Source: Anastrepha obliqua
Lineage: Eukaryota; Arthropoda; Insecta; Diptera; Tephritidae
Assembly: GCF_027943255.1 (NCBI RefSeq)
Contig: NC_072893.1
Location: 41,190,001-41,254,000 of the forward strand
Direction of reading: 5' to 3'
Length of the DNA: 64,000 nt
This document shows positions 45,041-57,198 of the stretch, one piece after another; position 1 is the first letter of the stretch; every line of letters starts with the position of its first letter. Under the pieces are notes generated by a model. That model was not told the origin of the DNA and searched no databases. It saw only the letters and a list, made by a program, of their open reading frames with translations. The position numbers and the translations under genes were made by a program.

Positions 45041-46785
45041 TGCGCTTGTAAACAATACTTCAGACTGTCATTTAGCCCACTAATAGACAGCTGATGCCCG
45101 TGCATCAGCTACTCGGGCGGTCTGAAGTTGATTACACTTCGAGCACTGGATCCTGTACTAATAAAAACCCGATCTTGATTGTTGAGGGACCTGGTTTTGT
45201 GTTTTCTTCTTCTAGGCCAGACTTGCCCAGTCACCTCACAAGTGGAGTCGCTCGTTGGCTCATCTGCTGTTGCTGCAACAGTTAGATTATTCTCCAAATG
45301 GTTTCTATGGCAAACATTTTCGAAAATTTAGCTTGTGGGTGGTTATGCTCACTTTTGTGAAGGGTATAAAAATATGTAACAACACCCACAATATTTCAAG
45401 TGTAAAAAAGCAAAATTTCGCTACAATTGGTTGCCTGTTTTCACGACATATAACATATATTCTGGACTCTTTTGTGGATGTAGTGGGAAGCATTCCGCTA
45501 TGGCTGGTCATACGAATCCATAAGATTCTCGTATTGAGTTCTTCATCGATTTGGGTAGAGAAGGAGGGGTGCGCTAACCTACTGTATCGCAATTTTTAAG
45601 TGCCATTTGCGTTATTTACTAAAAGCGCGATGTAAGAAAATAAAAGTGAAATGTGAATGTTCAAATGAAAGCAGCATGTGCCGCACTTTGTGGAAAGGTG
45701 TTGTAAGAGGAAACAAAGCCTACTGCACAAGATTCACATAAACAAAGTCCATTTGCATCACATGCAAATGTCGCGATTTATGCTGCAACCACCTACGCCA
45801 TTTGCCGCCAACCCAAAGTGGGCCACACGTTTCGTTAGTTTTTATGCAGGCCAGTTGTATGGTATTTGTACTCAATGTACTTCCATTTGTAGGCATGCCA
45901 CTACTTCTGTTTGATTTCCATTTGTTTTCCTTTATGTGAATGCGTTTTTTTCCTTTTATTCCATCATATTTTCAGTTACTCTTAACTGCATATGTTTTTC
46001 CATTAATATGTTTTTCTATTTCCATTCCTACTCACTCCACTTGCCAAGCTATGCCATTGTTGGTCTGCCTCTGCTCCAGTTTGTAGCCTTGCCTGACGAC
46101 ATGACAAGATTATTATCGCTGGTCATAAATATTTTTGTTCGCAATCTAAAAGGAATTGAGTTGAATGTATTTCCGAATGTTTGTGTGGCGGTGGGAGTTG
46201 TACTTTGGAGACATTTGCTTTGTTTGCATTCAAATCAGCAGACAAAGTTAATCTAACAAAAGGCCAATAATCGCCATAAATCACTGCAAAAACCAAAACA
46301 ATGATAAGATTGAATAAAGCAAAGCAAATAATTAAAGGAATGTGGCAACGAAGTTGGAAAAGTCACCTTAATTTGAGTTTGAGGGACAGTCGTAACTAAG
46401 GATTTAAGTTTGGTAAAGAATCAAAAGCCAGATATGTTTTCTGGGCTATTGCTTTAATTTTTATTAAGATTTGAAAATCGTCTCACTCTTCTCTATCTGT
46501 AAGATGCTGTACTGTACTGTACTGTACACTAAAGATCCTACTTCTAAGGGCTCAATTTCTCGAAAATTTGGCCAGTATTAAGCAGACGAAGGCTCCGGTG
46601 ACACTATAGGGCAATTCAAGGGCGATGCGGCTCTTTGACAGCAATTATGTGGTTTGTTAATTCTTTTATTATTCGTTTTATTTAAAGAATTTGTACTACA
46701 GACTTTGGTAAATAGTAGAACAACCTAGGCTTAAGTATGGTAAATAGTAGAACAACCTAGGCTTAAGTAGAGGTGGAAAAATATC
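45041..46785. other. Noncoding, no gene seen
   Basis: This holds (GTACT)n at 46506-46527 and a 31-bp direct duplication (about 46708-46768) beside the following LINE. Reading frames at 45255-45599 and 45936-46256 show no domain. Confidence 0.5.
46708..46768. repeat. 31-bp direct duplication
   Basis: GGTAAATAGTAGAACAACCT plus CTAGGCTTAAGTA-like text occurs twice head to tail just before the R1-like LINE. The copies are nearly identical, so the duplication is recent. Confidence 0.8.
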
Positions 46786-48028
46786 GACAGTCAATACCAT
46801 CGACGAAGATACATATCTAGTGGGATACGCGAACGATACCAAATCATGATAAGGACGCAGATATGGCTTGAGGACCACGGTCTGGAGCTCGCTAAGCATA
46901 AAACCGAAGTCATCTTTATCTCACGATGTCACATGCCACTCGAGGTCAGCATGCAAATAGGCGACACGTCCTTAGTGACCCAAAAAGTAGTTAAATACTT
47001 ATATATATTTTCAGGGCCCAGATACGACATGCGGTTACCAAAGCAGCATAGGTCACGGGTATGGTAAATAGATTAATGGCAAGCATGGGTGGGCCAACAC
47101 AGAGCAAAAGAAAGCTAATTATGACGGCCATAAACTCAGTTCTCCTGTATGGCAGCGAAGTATGGGGAATTGGGATAAACTGCAAAGCCAAGCGCAAATC
47201 ACTGGAGGCTGTGCAATGAACAGCGGCACTCAGATTTGCCTCAGCATACAGCACTGTCTCAGGCGCAGCGATTTTCGTGACCAGCGGGCAGACACGTCAT
47301 CACTAGCTTCTCAGAACGGAGATGCCAAATTATGCTGCGATGGCAAAGCCGATAGGACACTGGACCAAGTGGCAGATGGATGGCGAAACTTATTTTATCA
47401 ATGGAAAGATGGGTCCCAAGGAACTTCTGAGAAGTGAACTACTTCTTAACTCAGTTTCTGTCAGGCCACGGATACTTCCGGAGATACCTATACCGCATGG
47501 GCAAGATAACCAATTCCAAGTGCATATACTGCGAAGCACCGAACGATGACACTGAACACACGTTCTTGAGTTGTAACAGATGGCTCGCGGAAAGAAATGG
47601 ACTGAGGGAGCAAATTTGCGATATTGCACCGAGCCACATAATCTGCAAAATGCTCGAATGCGAAGACAGCAGGAACGCGGTAAAGAAATACATCGAGAAC
47701 GTACTACGGAAAAAAAGATTGACCTCGACATAGTGCAACAAAGCGAAGCCGCACAGATAGACCCACAAGAAGATGAGCCTATAGTATGAAAGCTGGCTAC
47801 AAATATGGTGGACCCAGAAGTGGGTGAATAGAATTGGTTCTTTACGGATGCCATTCTGGGCCCCCCCGAAGTAGTATAGAAAGCAGTTCCGGGAAGGGTG
47901 TCTTCTCAGAAGGAGAGGAGGGATCGTTTTAGTGGCCACACCACACGACGCAGTAGACAATGGTCGTTGCAAGTGCGAAGGCATTTTGAACCCTACCTCA
48001 CCAACCAAAAAAACAAAAAAAAAAAAAA
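46786..48028 (+). mobile_element. R1-like LINE 3' part with poly(A)
   Basis: RT and C-terminal domains run with frameshifts: DEDTYLVGYANDTKS (catalytic YADD changed to YAND), IWLEDHGLELAKHKTEVIF, GMVNRLMASMGGPTQSKRKL, NSVLLYGSEVWGIG, then MPNYAAMAKPIGHWTKWQMD and the C-terminal knuckle FLSGHGYFRRYLYRM, KCIYCEAPNDDTEHTFLSC (47434-47733). The 3' UTR follows, and an A-rich tail lies at 48007-48028. The GHGxFxxYLxRxxK...CxYC...H...C C-terminus is typical of the R1/TRAS group. 5' truncated. Confidence 0.83.
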
Positions 48029-48800
48029 CACCATCGATAGTTCGCCACCTCTACGCGTAAGTGATCCAAACGTTTTATGGTCGTTCTGTAAGAAGGCCAA
48101 TTATAATAAAAAAATCATTGTGAGGTATGAGGCACATTTTCAATAAAATGGAGACGTTACCAAACAAAATTCGGCGGAGCTACTACCAGGCATTTTTCTG
48201 AGAGCTTTGCGGATAGTAAATAAAGCTTTAAGAATAGTAAATAAAAATACAGTTGAAGAGTTCCATGAATTTTCGAACGCAGCCAGGCATTCTGCTGAGG
48301 GGTGTGCAAGGTAAAACTTTATTATTATTATTTTTTCCTTGTTCACTCCTTTCGAGTGCATAGGGCCTCGACAAGACTTGTCTTGCGTTGGTTTCGTTAA
48401 TCTTTTTGATTTCTGACAGGCCTACCACTATCAGTCCTAAGTAGTGGGAATGCCCACCTGCCGTTGCTTAGGAAAAATGCCTTCTTACTGCTCGGAGCGC
48501 CATCTGTGTGTAAAATTTTTTTAGCAGCAGGATCACACATATGGTTGAGGACTTTGCTAAAGTGATGTGTCTGCGCTGTTACCGCGGTTGCCCGCTTCCT
48601 CTTGCTAGCGCCACTGATGCAATGTGTAACTGTATGTTTTTCTTTGTTGTTGCTTGTTTTAGCAACCACAATGCAAATAATGCGCGGACTATTGCGTGGG
48701 AGTAAGAATGGAAAGGATAAGTTTTTGGGTTTGAGGAATGAGATATTTTTTCGTCTGTTTAGAAACTCGGAAAGTAGGTAAATTTGGAAAAGTACGAGGA
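48029..48800. other. Noncoding, no gene seen
   Basis: Immediately downstream (minus strand) of the tRNA-like module, so part may be the body of that element. No coding signal. Confidence 0.45.
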
Positions 48801-48877
48801 CCGTGCTTTACGTGGGATCGAACCCACAACCTCTGGGATGAGAGGCTAGTGCACTTACGTTAGACTACCGAGGCCGC
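48801..48877 (-). ncRNA. tRNA-like module, probable SINE head
   Basis: On the minus strand GCGGCCTCGGTAGTCTAACG begins a tRNA-shaped segment with an A-box-like region, a CCTCT/AGAGG anticodon-type stem and a perfect B-box arm GTGGGTTCGATCCCAC. The putative acceptor strands do not pair well and the anticodon loop has six bases, so it is not a standard functional tRNA. It differs from the other SINE head in the window. Confidence 0.6.
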
Positions 48878-50615
48878 TGCAAAACTTTATAGAACATTGA
48901 AATTCCTTTAATTAGTCCAAAACGCAACGTCAACAAACATCAACGTCAGCATCCAACAGGTGCCGATTTCCTTCTACACCAAATGAGTTAACTCCCAATA
49001 GAACTATCACCTCGTCTGGTAAGTACAATCACACTTTGCTGCAGTTAGCTACTGCTGGATTTTCTTAATTATCAATTCACCACCGCAATTCGTCTGGCAC
49101 AACTATATTTCAAACTGCTTTGATGACATTTTGAGGCTCATTGGCAGGCGAAACGTGTTGCAGGCGCTCGCGCTTTCCACACACTGCTCCACACACACAG
49201 AAATACACTCAAACATTGGAAGGCCACTGCATGCTTTACTCACCGCTTTACTGTTATCTCCGAAGTAAAGTTCGCTGGGTGTAGTTAATGGAGTTAACGG
49301 TTGCCGAAATGTCCTTGAATTAATAATGAATTACGTAAAAAGGTCACGTATCATTATTGGCTGGCGGATTGCGTCGCTAGTGGTTCTCTTCGAAATTTAA
49401 ACGGATTTGCTGCTGAATTGCTGAGTATTCAGAAAATTTGCTTGTTCTGTCGCTTCCACCAACAACACAAAACCTAATGCGATGAGCGCGTGCGACGGGA
49501 CGGTTGTGGCTGCTGAAATTTAATGCAATTAAAAGTGGATGACAATCAAATCCCATGGAAATTGTCGTAGCCTATTAGGCGAGACGTGCTTGCCCCAAAA
49601 TTCGGTGCTACTACCACTACTCCCATATACTAAGTGCCGTGAAAGTAATGGCCGTTGAAAGAGTACACAGAATTTCAATTACAGTTACATTGCCGAGGCA
49701 AGCAACTGAGAAGTGGAGTAAGCTTTTCGGACATGCACCACAGCAAATAACAAAAACAAGAGGTGACAGAATTTGCATTTTTTCATACCAACTCAACTGG
49801 CTGGCCAGTTAGCCGAATAGCTGTGTAGCTGAATGGTGGACTAAATATTTCGCCAGGATATGTTGAATTTGTGCAAAATATTTGCACCCCATATAAGCAC
49901 AGCAAAAATTTGTAAATACATATATAAACCAGCAAGCACTCATACGCTCTGGTAGTTGTTGAATTTTTGTGGTGCACCCAAAGTCATCTCACATTAGCTC
50001 AGCAGACTAACGAAGCGAAGGGCAATGCCGCCTAGGCAGCGAGTGTTCACGGTGGTAGCCATTAAAGCTGGATGAAGAGGATTATGAAAGCGCTTGCAAG
50101 CCAACAATTTTTGCCGGATAACATAAAAAGTTTTCTGCGTGCAGCAGAATTTCACTTAGACTACTTAAATGCGAAAGAGCGAAAATCCTGCCATTCTGCT
50201 AACGCTGGCGTCAAACCACATGAACCTCACAGACCGCACGCCAGGCAAAGGAGAAGAAAGAGTTGGGTGTTTTGTTGTTTAACATGTCAGGGTCGGGTTA
50301 TACTATGTGCGTATATAGCAAATTTCGTAACGCACATTTGTTTGCCAAGCGCTATTACACCACTTGCTTTCTAACAGGCAAATTTGTTTAATCCTTTAAA
50401 ATTTTCAAACAATTTGCAACAGCGCAACAGAAACCAAAAAATCCGGTAACATCAACAACCAGTTTTATAACCCTATTTGTGAGCCAGTTGAGCGATGAAA
50501 ATATGCGGCTAAAAATAAACTGAGTTTAGTGATATAGTTTAACCTAGAAAAGTTTTAGGCTTCAGCTTGCCTTATTACTGCGTAACTTGCGTGGTGATCA
50601 TCAACTCAAAAGCCA
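48878..50615. other. Noncoding, no gene seen
   Basis: No protein or repeat family is recognised. The frame at 50072-50374 has no domain. Confidence 0.5.
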
Positions 50616-51575
50616 AGTTATACGAAACTGCTGAATAAGGTCAAAGGAACTGCATTTTTACGCATCACCGGCGCTTTAAGGGTCACCCTTAATAAAACGC
50701 TGGAGGTGCTGGTCAACTTACCTCCTCTAGATCCGATAGGAAAACACGTGGCCGTCGCTTCAGCGCCTAGACTTAACAGTATGGCGCTAAGGAAGACCCG
50801 GCGGTTCGGCCACGTCTACATACTGCAGTTAGTACTAAAGTTCCAGCTAAAAAATCGACTACTCTTTCCCTCAGCCCACCTTGGACAGGCGATTCAAGAC
50901 TAACATCCCGTCAAGAAGAGAGTGGCAAACTCAAAGCCAATGGAGAAGAGGGGAACTAAATGTCTACATGGATGGATGCAAGCTAGAAAATAAAGTAGGC
51001 TATGGAGTTTTTTCGAAAGAATTAGGATTAGAAATAGCGGTCCGACTGCCGGACTACTGTAGCGCTTATCTGGCAGGCGTCGTAGCCATAAAGAAGGTAA
51101 CTGTGTACCTTCACCCACACGCCGAACTACGATAAATATCTTCTCGGACAGCCAAGCGGCCATCAAATCAATGGAGGCAGGTACACTTAGATGAAAGGTT
51201 GCTCAGGAATGTCTAGCAGCTCTAAATGATATTCGCACAGATTTCAAGGTCAGTCTTATAGGGGTTTCGGTACATAGAGATATTGAGGGAAATGGTTAGG
51301 CCGATGAGCTTAGTCAGAAAGCGTACGAATCTTCAACTTTTTGAAATCGGAGGCAATATTATAATCCCTATGGCAACTTGCAAATTGAGGATAAGAAATA
51401 ATATTCTCTAAGAGGCCAATAGGTCATGGAGAGAAGAAAGTACTTATGCTACAACCAGGCTAATTTGGCTTCAAATAGATAAGAGAGAACATCTCGAAGA
51501 TCGTGGCTTGTGTCACCGGTTATTGGCTCCAATTGATTTTGGCGACTTATAAAACTGTTTCCTGTCCTTCCTGTC
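50616..51575 (+). mobile_element. LINE RT tail and RNase H fragment
   Basis: The plus strand reads RITGALRVTLNKTLEVLVNL, PPLDPIGKHVAVASAPRLN (the end of the RT-connection region), then RNase H: LNVYMDGCKLENKVGYGVFS, IFSDSQAAIKSMEAGTLR, VHRDIEGNG and ADELSQKAYESS, and a last piece ENISKIVACVTGY near 51490. The first RNase H motif YTDGS has become YMDGC. I/LOA/R1 group, both ends truncated. Confidence 0.78.
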
Positions 51576-51582
51576 TACTTCT

Positions 51583-51810
51583 TCTTCTCGTTTATTGGCG
51601 CGATAACCGCTTAAGCGGTTTTGGCCGACTTTAACAAAGCGCGCCAGTCGTTTCTTTCTCGTGCTAACCGGCGTCAGCTGGACACATCAAGTGGGTCCAA
51701 GTTCTTCTTTACAAGGCTTTCCTGTTCTCTGCTACCATGAGTTGGTACTACATCGAATACTTTCAGAGCCGGAACATTTGCGTGGAGATAAAAGTGTCTA
51801 TGAGGACGCG
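51583..51810 (-). mobile_element. RTE LINE 3' end
   Basis: The minus strand reads NVPALKVFDVVPTHGSREQE, LVKKNLDPLDVSSW, RRLARERNDWRALLKSAKTA and stops, followed by the 3' UTR CGCTTAAGCGGTTATCGCGC and an AGAAGAAG tail. This identifies the terminal sequence of the RTE family and explains the smaller tails elsewhere in the window. Confidence 0.75.
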
Positions 51811-51814
51811 TTAG

Positions 51815-52770
51815 TTCAACGAATTTAAACCTGGGCGAATATCCGTTTTTGATGAGGAACGACCAGGACCCCTGGCAGACGTTGTTACCGAGGAAATCAT
51901 TCAAAGAGTTCACGACATGATTCTCGCTGATCGACGAATGAAAATGCGTGAAGTAACGGAGGCAATAGGTGTGTTGACCGGAACGTCAATTAATATTTTA
52001 GATGATAAGTTACCGATGAAAAAATTGGTGACCCGATGGGTGTCGCGATTCCTCACCTTAGACAAAGCGCGGATACGGCTGTTATCTTCAAAGCAGTGTC
52101 TGATACAATTCAAGCGAGATCCGAGAGAATTTTTGTGTCAAGTTGTCCCGTTGATGAAACCTGGATTCATCATTCCACACCAGAAACTAAGAAACAATCA
52201 AAACAATGCGTTTCACGAGATGAATCTTCCCCAAAAAAGCCGAAAACAGTCCAATCGGCCGGAAAGGTCATGGCGACGATTTTTTAGGATGCGAATGGCA
52301 TCATCCTTATGGATTTTTTTTAGAAAAAGGAAGAACGGTCAGTGGAGAAAGCGACAGTGAGTTATTGGACCTCTTTCACAAAAAACTGAAGGAGACGCGG
52401 CCGCATTTTGCGAAAAAGAAGGTTCTATTTCACAACGATAACGCACCAGCACTTTCATCCGGAGTTATCGGCGCCACACAGCAAGATTTGCGTTCTGAAT
52501 TGCGACCGTACCACTCGTATTCACCCGATCTGGCTCCCTACGATTTCTTTTTCCCTAAATGAAGAAATGGCTCGCAGGAAAAAAATTTGCTTCAAACGAG
52601 GAGTTCAACGCCAAGACAGGGACGTATTTTTGAGAGTTTGACAAATCCTATTTTTGGAGGGGTTAAAAGAATGACCGGAAGATTAGGAATAGTGCCTCTT
52701 TCTAGAAGGGGACTATGTAAAAAAAAAAATAGTGTTTTCATTTCTAACACGAATACTTATTGAACCTACG
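51815..52770 (+). mobile_element. Mariner (DD34D), 5' truncated
   Basis: The segment begins FNEFKPGRISVFDEERPG and VTEEIIQRVHDMILADRRMK, continues with frame changes VTRWVSRFLTLDKARI, VDETWIHHSTPETKKQSKQ (first D), FHNDNAPALSSGVIG (second D) and YSPDLAPYDFFF (third D; I count 34 residues between them), and a decayed KKWLAGKKFASNEEFN. All three catalytic residues persist despite at least three frameshifts. It is the same lineage as 27060-27290. The DNA-binding N-terminus and left end are gone; the right end lies near 52765. Confidence 0.83.
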
Positions 52771-52822
52771 AATGCGGAAAAATTTGGGAATCTTCTTTTC
52801 ATACATTTTATTTTTGTAGTTT

Positions 52823-53215
52823 TTAGAGAAATTTTTGCTGACCTCGCCAAAATGCGGTCCAGTGCATTAGAGGGTTAAGTGAAAGCTTATTTTGGACACT
52901 CTGAGCGACAAGGTGGTTTAAATCTTGCGGTACAAAAGAAGCATCCGTTTGGCAAGACACTTTACTAAACAGTTTTAGATCCTCAGCATAGAGTGAGAAC
53001 TTACAGTGGCTAAAACAGTCTCCAACGAGATTAATAAGAAGAGAAACTAAAATAGGACCAAGAATACTCCCCTGTGGGAGTCCAGAATAGGCGACAAAAG
53101 TGTAGGATTTAGTGTTTTTAATTTGTGAAAACGATTTCCTTTTGGAAAGATAAAATCTCAACCATGACATGATATTTGAATGGAAACCTAAGTATTTTCG
53201 TGCTAAACAGATCAA
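52823..53215 (-). pseudogene. CR1/Jockey-like RT fragment
   Basis: One minus-strand frame reads KYLGFHSNIMSWLRFYLSKR, SGLPQGSILGPILVSLLIN (RT motif 4), CKFSLYAEDLKLFSKV and LNHLVAQSVQNKLSLN. The catalytic box YADD is YAED here. It is about 130 residues of a reverse transcriptase palm domain with nothing on either side. Confidence 0.75.
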
Positions 53216-54619
53216 GTAATTATTATTTATTTATCAACGGTATTAAGATTCCATTTTATTATTATGATCTGAAAAGCTCGAGAATACGTCTTCATAACAG
53301 TAAACAATTAAACATATATACCTTAAATTTTATTGACACATCTGTGTATATTTTTACACCAACAAAATTGCGCTTACAATGAAATCGCATTTAAACTTCC
53401 ATACAAGTAAGGACCAACTAACTAACATTTCAACCTTGAAACTTATGGGCTTGTATGCCCTATCATCATAGCAGCAGATTGAAAATGTGTATGGGCGTGT
53501 AGAATGCAAACATACATACATACAGTTGAGTGTACGCACAGTATGAGTGTACGCACATTGTGTGCATGTGTGAAGGTGTGACCACATTGTGCTTCAACAA
53601 TCAACCACTCGTGCAATGTAGACGGAAGTCAACTACAAACTTGCCAAGTACAACAAAGGCAGGCCAACTCTAATGGTCCCTAATGGCCTAAGATGCTCGA
53701 ACAAGATGTTAGTGGCACAATGCGCTGAGGCAAGAGCAACAGTCAAAATTGCAACATTACAAGGATATGCAACATGCAAGTATGTGTAGATATACGGCTT
53801 ATTCGACAAGAACAAGAGCGGGTCACAGGAGCGAGGGACGTTTGTTGAAGACGCTCGTTGGAACCCACAAAGCGACCACAAAATGACGGAAGAAGCTAAC
53901 AAGAAACTTTCCACAATACGGCTGTGCATGTAACTGCATGTGGATGTACTCGTATGAAAGTGAGTGAGTGCGAAATAATGCCATTAATCTATATGTGTGC
54001 ACTTGTGTATGCTTGTGTTTATTTACATAATTTCGTTTTACAAGTAGTGTCATAAAAGTCATGCCAGCGCCCATTTGAAAGGGCACCACACCACCACACC
54101 ACCCACCACCACTCAAGCGCTACAGCAATATTTTGGTTGTGTGACCAACGTCGATTGACAGTCGTCTGGCGGCCATAAATGATTTATTATCCACATACAC
54201 AAATTAGTGGCAGGAATTGCGCTTGCCGCATGCGCAACGCAGAATCCTGTTATTTCGGATGTTGGTGCTTACATTCTAACTTAAGCGAAATGTGCCGTTG
54301 GCGTTGCCAGAGTGTGGCGCGTATACCGCAGCCACACAACAGTGAAGCGATACACAGGCTCAACTTGGTTGCCAAAAAACAACAAATATTGAAATTTCAA
54401 GTGTCAGCAAACTACAGAGGTTCTGAAGGTTAGCGTTGGGTAGCTGGAGTCGCCATCGTAGATTAAGTGAGCTGCAAATATTTGGTTTGAAAATTTAGGG
54501 CAAAACTTTTGCGTGCAGACAGTGAAGCACGAGTGCAGTTTATTAAAGTCACCAGTAAGTGCCTGGAAAAATCTATGTGAAACTTAGACGAGCAAATGTA
54601 GGGGCAATAATATTTAAAG
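53216..54619. other. Noncoding, no gene seen
   Basis: AT-rich then mixed sequence with CACC-rich text near 54088-54112. No gene. Confidence 0.5.
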
Positions 54620-55020
54620 AGCAGTAAAAGTCTGGAGACGCAGAAGCTTGGACGATAATAACATCCGTTGATGCACCCCATGGAGTGCTTGAGAGAAACA
54701 TTCTGAGCAAGATTTTTGGACCTTTGCTCGTTGGTGGCGGCGAGTATCGCAGACAATCGAACAATGAGCTGTATGAGCTTTACGATAACATAGACATAGC
54801 GCAGTGAATAAAGATCAAACGACTACGTTGGCTGCATCATGCCGTCCGAATGGAAACAAACGCTCCGACCCTGAAAATATTCGATGTGGTACCAGCTGGT
54901 GGTAGAAGAACAAGAAGAAGGTCTCCTCTGCGTTGAAAAGATCAGGTGGACAAGGACATGGCTTCACTTCGTATGCCCAACAGGAGTCGCTTAGCACTAT
55001 AGAGGAAAACGACTGACGCC
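54620..55020 (+). mobile_element. RTE LINE C-terminal fragment
   Basis: The plus strand reads GDAEAWTIITSVDAPHGVLE, NILSKIFGPLLVGGGEYRR, SNNELYELYDNIDIAQ, a stop, IKIKRLRWLHHAVRMETNAP, KIFDVVPAGGRRTRRR and KDQVDKDMASLRMPN. This is the C-terminus of RTE/CFDP2-type ORF2, with few stops. A very similar copy is at 59480. Confidence 0.78.
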
Positions 55021-55089
55021 CGGGATTCATTCTTACTTTAAAAATGTTCCAATATCCCGGCATAAGAACTTTTCGCAAATGTCTAATCC

Positions 55090-55370
55090 ATGGCCGCTGT
55101 AGCCGAATAGGTTGGTGCGTGACTACAATTCGGGAGTGTATAGTTTCGTGTCTCCGTGCATGAAAGACCAAAATATTAGACACATGGCAATGGCAAATCT
55201 CCGAGTGTTTTCTGCCACTAAAAAGCTGCTCATAAAAAATATCTGTCCTTCCGACTCGGCTGTAGATCCATCATTTGCGGAACAACATCAAGACGCACGC
55301 CACAAATGTGAGTAGAAGCTCAGCCAAATGCCCAAAAAGGGTGTAAGCGCCAATTATAATACCCACAGAC
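55090..55370 (+). repeat. tRNA-headed SINE copy
   Basis: The A-box-like TAGCCGAATAGGTTGG lies at 55100-55115 and the body blocks GGCAATGGCAAATCTCCGAG, CATAAAAAATATCTGTCCTT and CAACATCAAGACGCACGCC follow. It ends AAAGGGTGTAAGCGCCAATT, the same end as the inverted copy at 43450, which fixes the SINE 3' end. Confidence 0.8.
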
Positions 55371-55666
55371 ATATATTTTGTTTAAAAAGTCCGAACTGTA
55401 GCCAACAAATAAGTTCATCTTTAATCACAAACTCAAATTTGTAGGCAAACTACAGTCATTTCGGTAAGTCATTGCCAACTTTTGGGCGCATAAAGCCCGC
55501 CAAAAAGACAAAAAACGACGACATTACTAAGCGTTCGTTGTAAGTATTTATTGGCAGAATTTATGCAACATTTATTAGTATGCACACACACACATACATA
55601 TCAATATAAATATGCACTAAAGTATAATGCACACACACTCGCATATATATATGTATATGTGTATGT
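55371..55666. other. Noncoding, no gene seen
   Basis: Short CA/TA-rich tracts at 55583-55600 and 55640-55660. Confidence 0.5.
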
Positions 55667-55668
55667 TA

Positions 55669-56125
55669 GGCCGGGTCGATTTGTGGGGAGGCAAAAAAAT
55701 CGCTCATTGCTCTGCGAAAATCATATTCTAGGGATCAAAATAAGAAACTTTGCCCAAGGAACCATACCTCTAAAACGAATTCTGATGTCCCCCAATTTGG
55801 GTCGAACTTTTTAGTTTCTTTTCTCATGTAAAGGCCAAAAATGGTGATATTTTGAAATGATTGTATGTGGAACCCCCCAGGGGAGTTCCAGGGGGTGTGC
55901 CACTGGCATGGGTGGATCGGCCGTTCAAAGTTAGTGGTGGTCGGTCATACATTTGGACTCGATTGGAGCACTCTAAATGGGTCAAAGTGGGATTTTTCGT
56001 TCGACCCAAATTAGGGGACATCAGAATTCGTTTTAGAGGTATGGTTCCTTGGGCAAAGTTTCTTATTTTGATCCCTAGAATACGATTTTCACAGAGCAAT
56101 GAGTGATTTTTAAATCGACCCGCCC
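55669..56125. mobile_element. 457-bp foldback element
   Basis: The arms (about 55669-55806 and 55992-56125) are inverted copies of each other over roughly 125-138 bp, with both containing CTAGGGATCAAAATAAGAAA and AACGAATTCTGATGTCCCC. The left arm has a ~13-bp extra segment near 55684. Tips read GGCCGGGTCGATTT and GGGCGGGTCGATTT, with TA outside each. Because the arms mirror each other, both strands spell the same nonsense peptide, which is not a protein. The middle is a noncoding G-rich loop. Confidence 0.85.
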
Positions 56126-56142
56126 TAGTGTATGTGCATCTA

Positions 56143-56383
56143 CAAGGTGGCCTATCATTTGATTTGAATCGAAATTGAAATTTGAATTGAAATGGCCTCG
56201 TACGTCAATCGCATTTGACATTTGTGAATTAAGCAGAGGCAGTAGACAAACATACAAGCAATAGAGCGCGTGAAAGTCAAAATAAAGATTTCCATCACTT
56301 AAAATCATACGTTTTTATTTATGGTATGATAGTAAAAAATTTATTCAAAAGCGAATTCAGATGATTAATTTTGCGCCACCTTG
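56143..56383 (-). mobile_element. CAAGGTGGC-ended MITE, copy 3
   Basis: TA lies at 56141-56142 and 56384-56385, with CAAGGTGGC and GCCACCTTG tips. The reverse complement carries GATGGAAATCTTTATTTTGA and lines up with the copy at 11400 along its length. It is 241 bp and noncoding, and is inserted only 17 bp from the foldback element. Confidence 0.83.
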
Positions 56384-56385
56384 TA

Positions 56386-57195
56386 CGTGCCGTATGCACA
56401 TTGATGACTTCACAACACAAATACCTAAATGCCAAAGTTAACCAGAGTTTGCAGTGCATGCAAGCCCGAGCAACAAGTTTACTTTCAACACACACACACG
56501 CACAGATACTCACACACACGACGACCACCTAATGCAATTGACTGCCAAAATTTCGCCCAAATCCGTTATAACTTTTTCGCCACTTTGGCGTTTTACGTGT
56601 CGACTTTATTCCTGTATTCAACGTTATTGCGGAAAGTTTTGTGGGTGTGTGAGTGAGTGAGCGGGTGTGCGCAACTGGCACCCATATGTGGTGAGTGCAT
56701 TGAGGCATTATTAATATTTTAATACCAATTTTACGGCAATAAATGCACGCCTCAATGGGCAATACTGAAATAGACCATATTGTTGCGGTGTAGTGCAATG
56801 GGCGCTTATGTGTGCGTGTGTGTGAGTGTGAGAGTGTGTGAAAAGCTGGCTTGTTAGATTTATGTAATCGTTTGTTTTTGGTAAACTCGGTTTCGACAAA
56901 TTGTTGCACAACAATTGGTGGAAAATTCCATTTAAAAGAATATTTTATTTATTGGGTGGCTTAGTTTTCTGCGTTGAATATAAAAAAAAGTATAACTGTG
57001 CTATTTGAATTGTATTTATATTGCATACTTTAGGGAGCTTATGCAATTTTAATTAAATATTACAATATATAAAATTTCTTCTTTTTTTTTTGTGAAAACG
57101 TATGCAGTGGCGAACATAGAGTTCAGAGACTTAAAAATCGCATTTATTTTTTGACGGATGTGTTGTCAAAAATCATGCAACTCTCACGGCTCGGC
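56386..57195. other. Noncoding, no gene seen
   Basis: CA/TG tracts near 56490-56520 and 56812-56840 create spurious histidine/threonine frames. No gene. Confidence 0.5.
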
Positions 57196-57198
57196 GCG

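Noticed and set aside
46796..48037. ACCATCGA on both sides of the R1-like LINE as a target duplication
   Set aside because: RT coding text begins at or before the left copy (DEDTYLVGYAN follows immediately), so the left repeat is probably inside the element; the match is likely chance.
48801..48877. A functional tRNA gene
   Set aside because: Acceptor strands do not pair and the anticodon loop is one base short.
55551..56099. Matching peptides on opposite strands (LCENHILGIKIRNF-type) that look like a conserved protein
   Set aside because: They come from the two arms of the foldback element, so the match is a property of the inverted repeat and not of coding selection.
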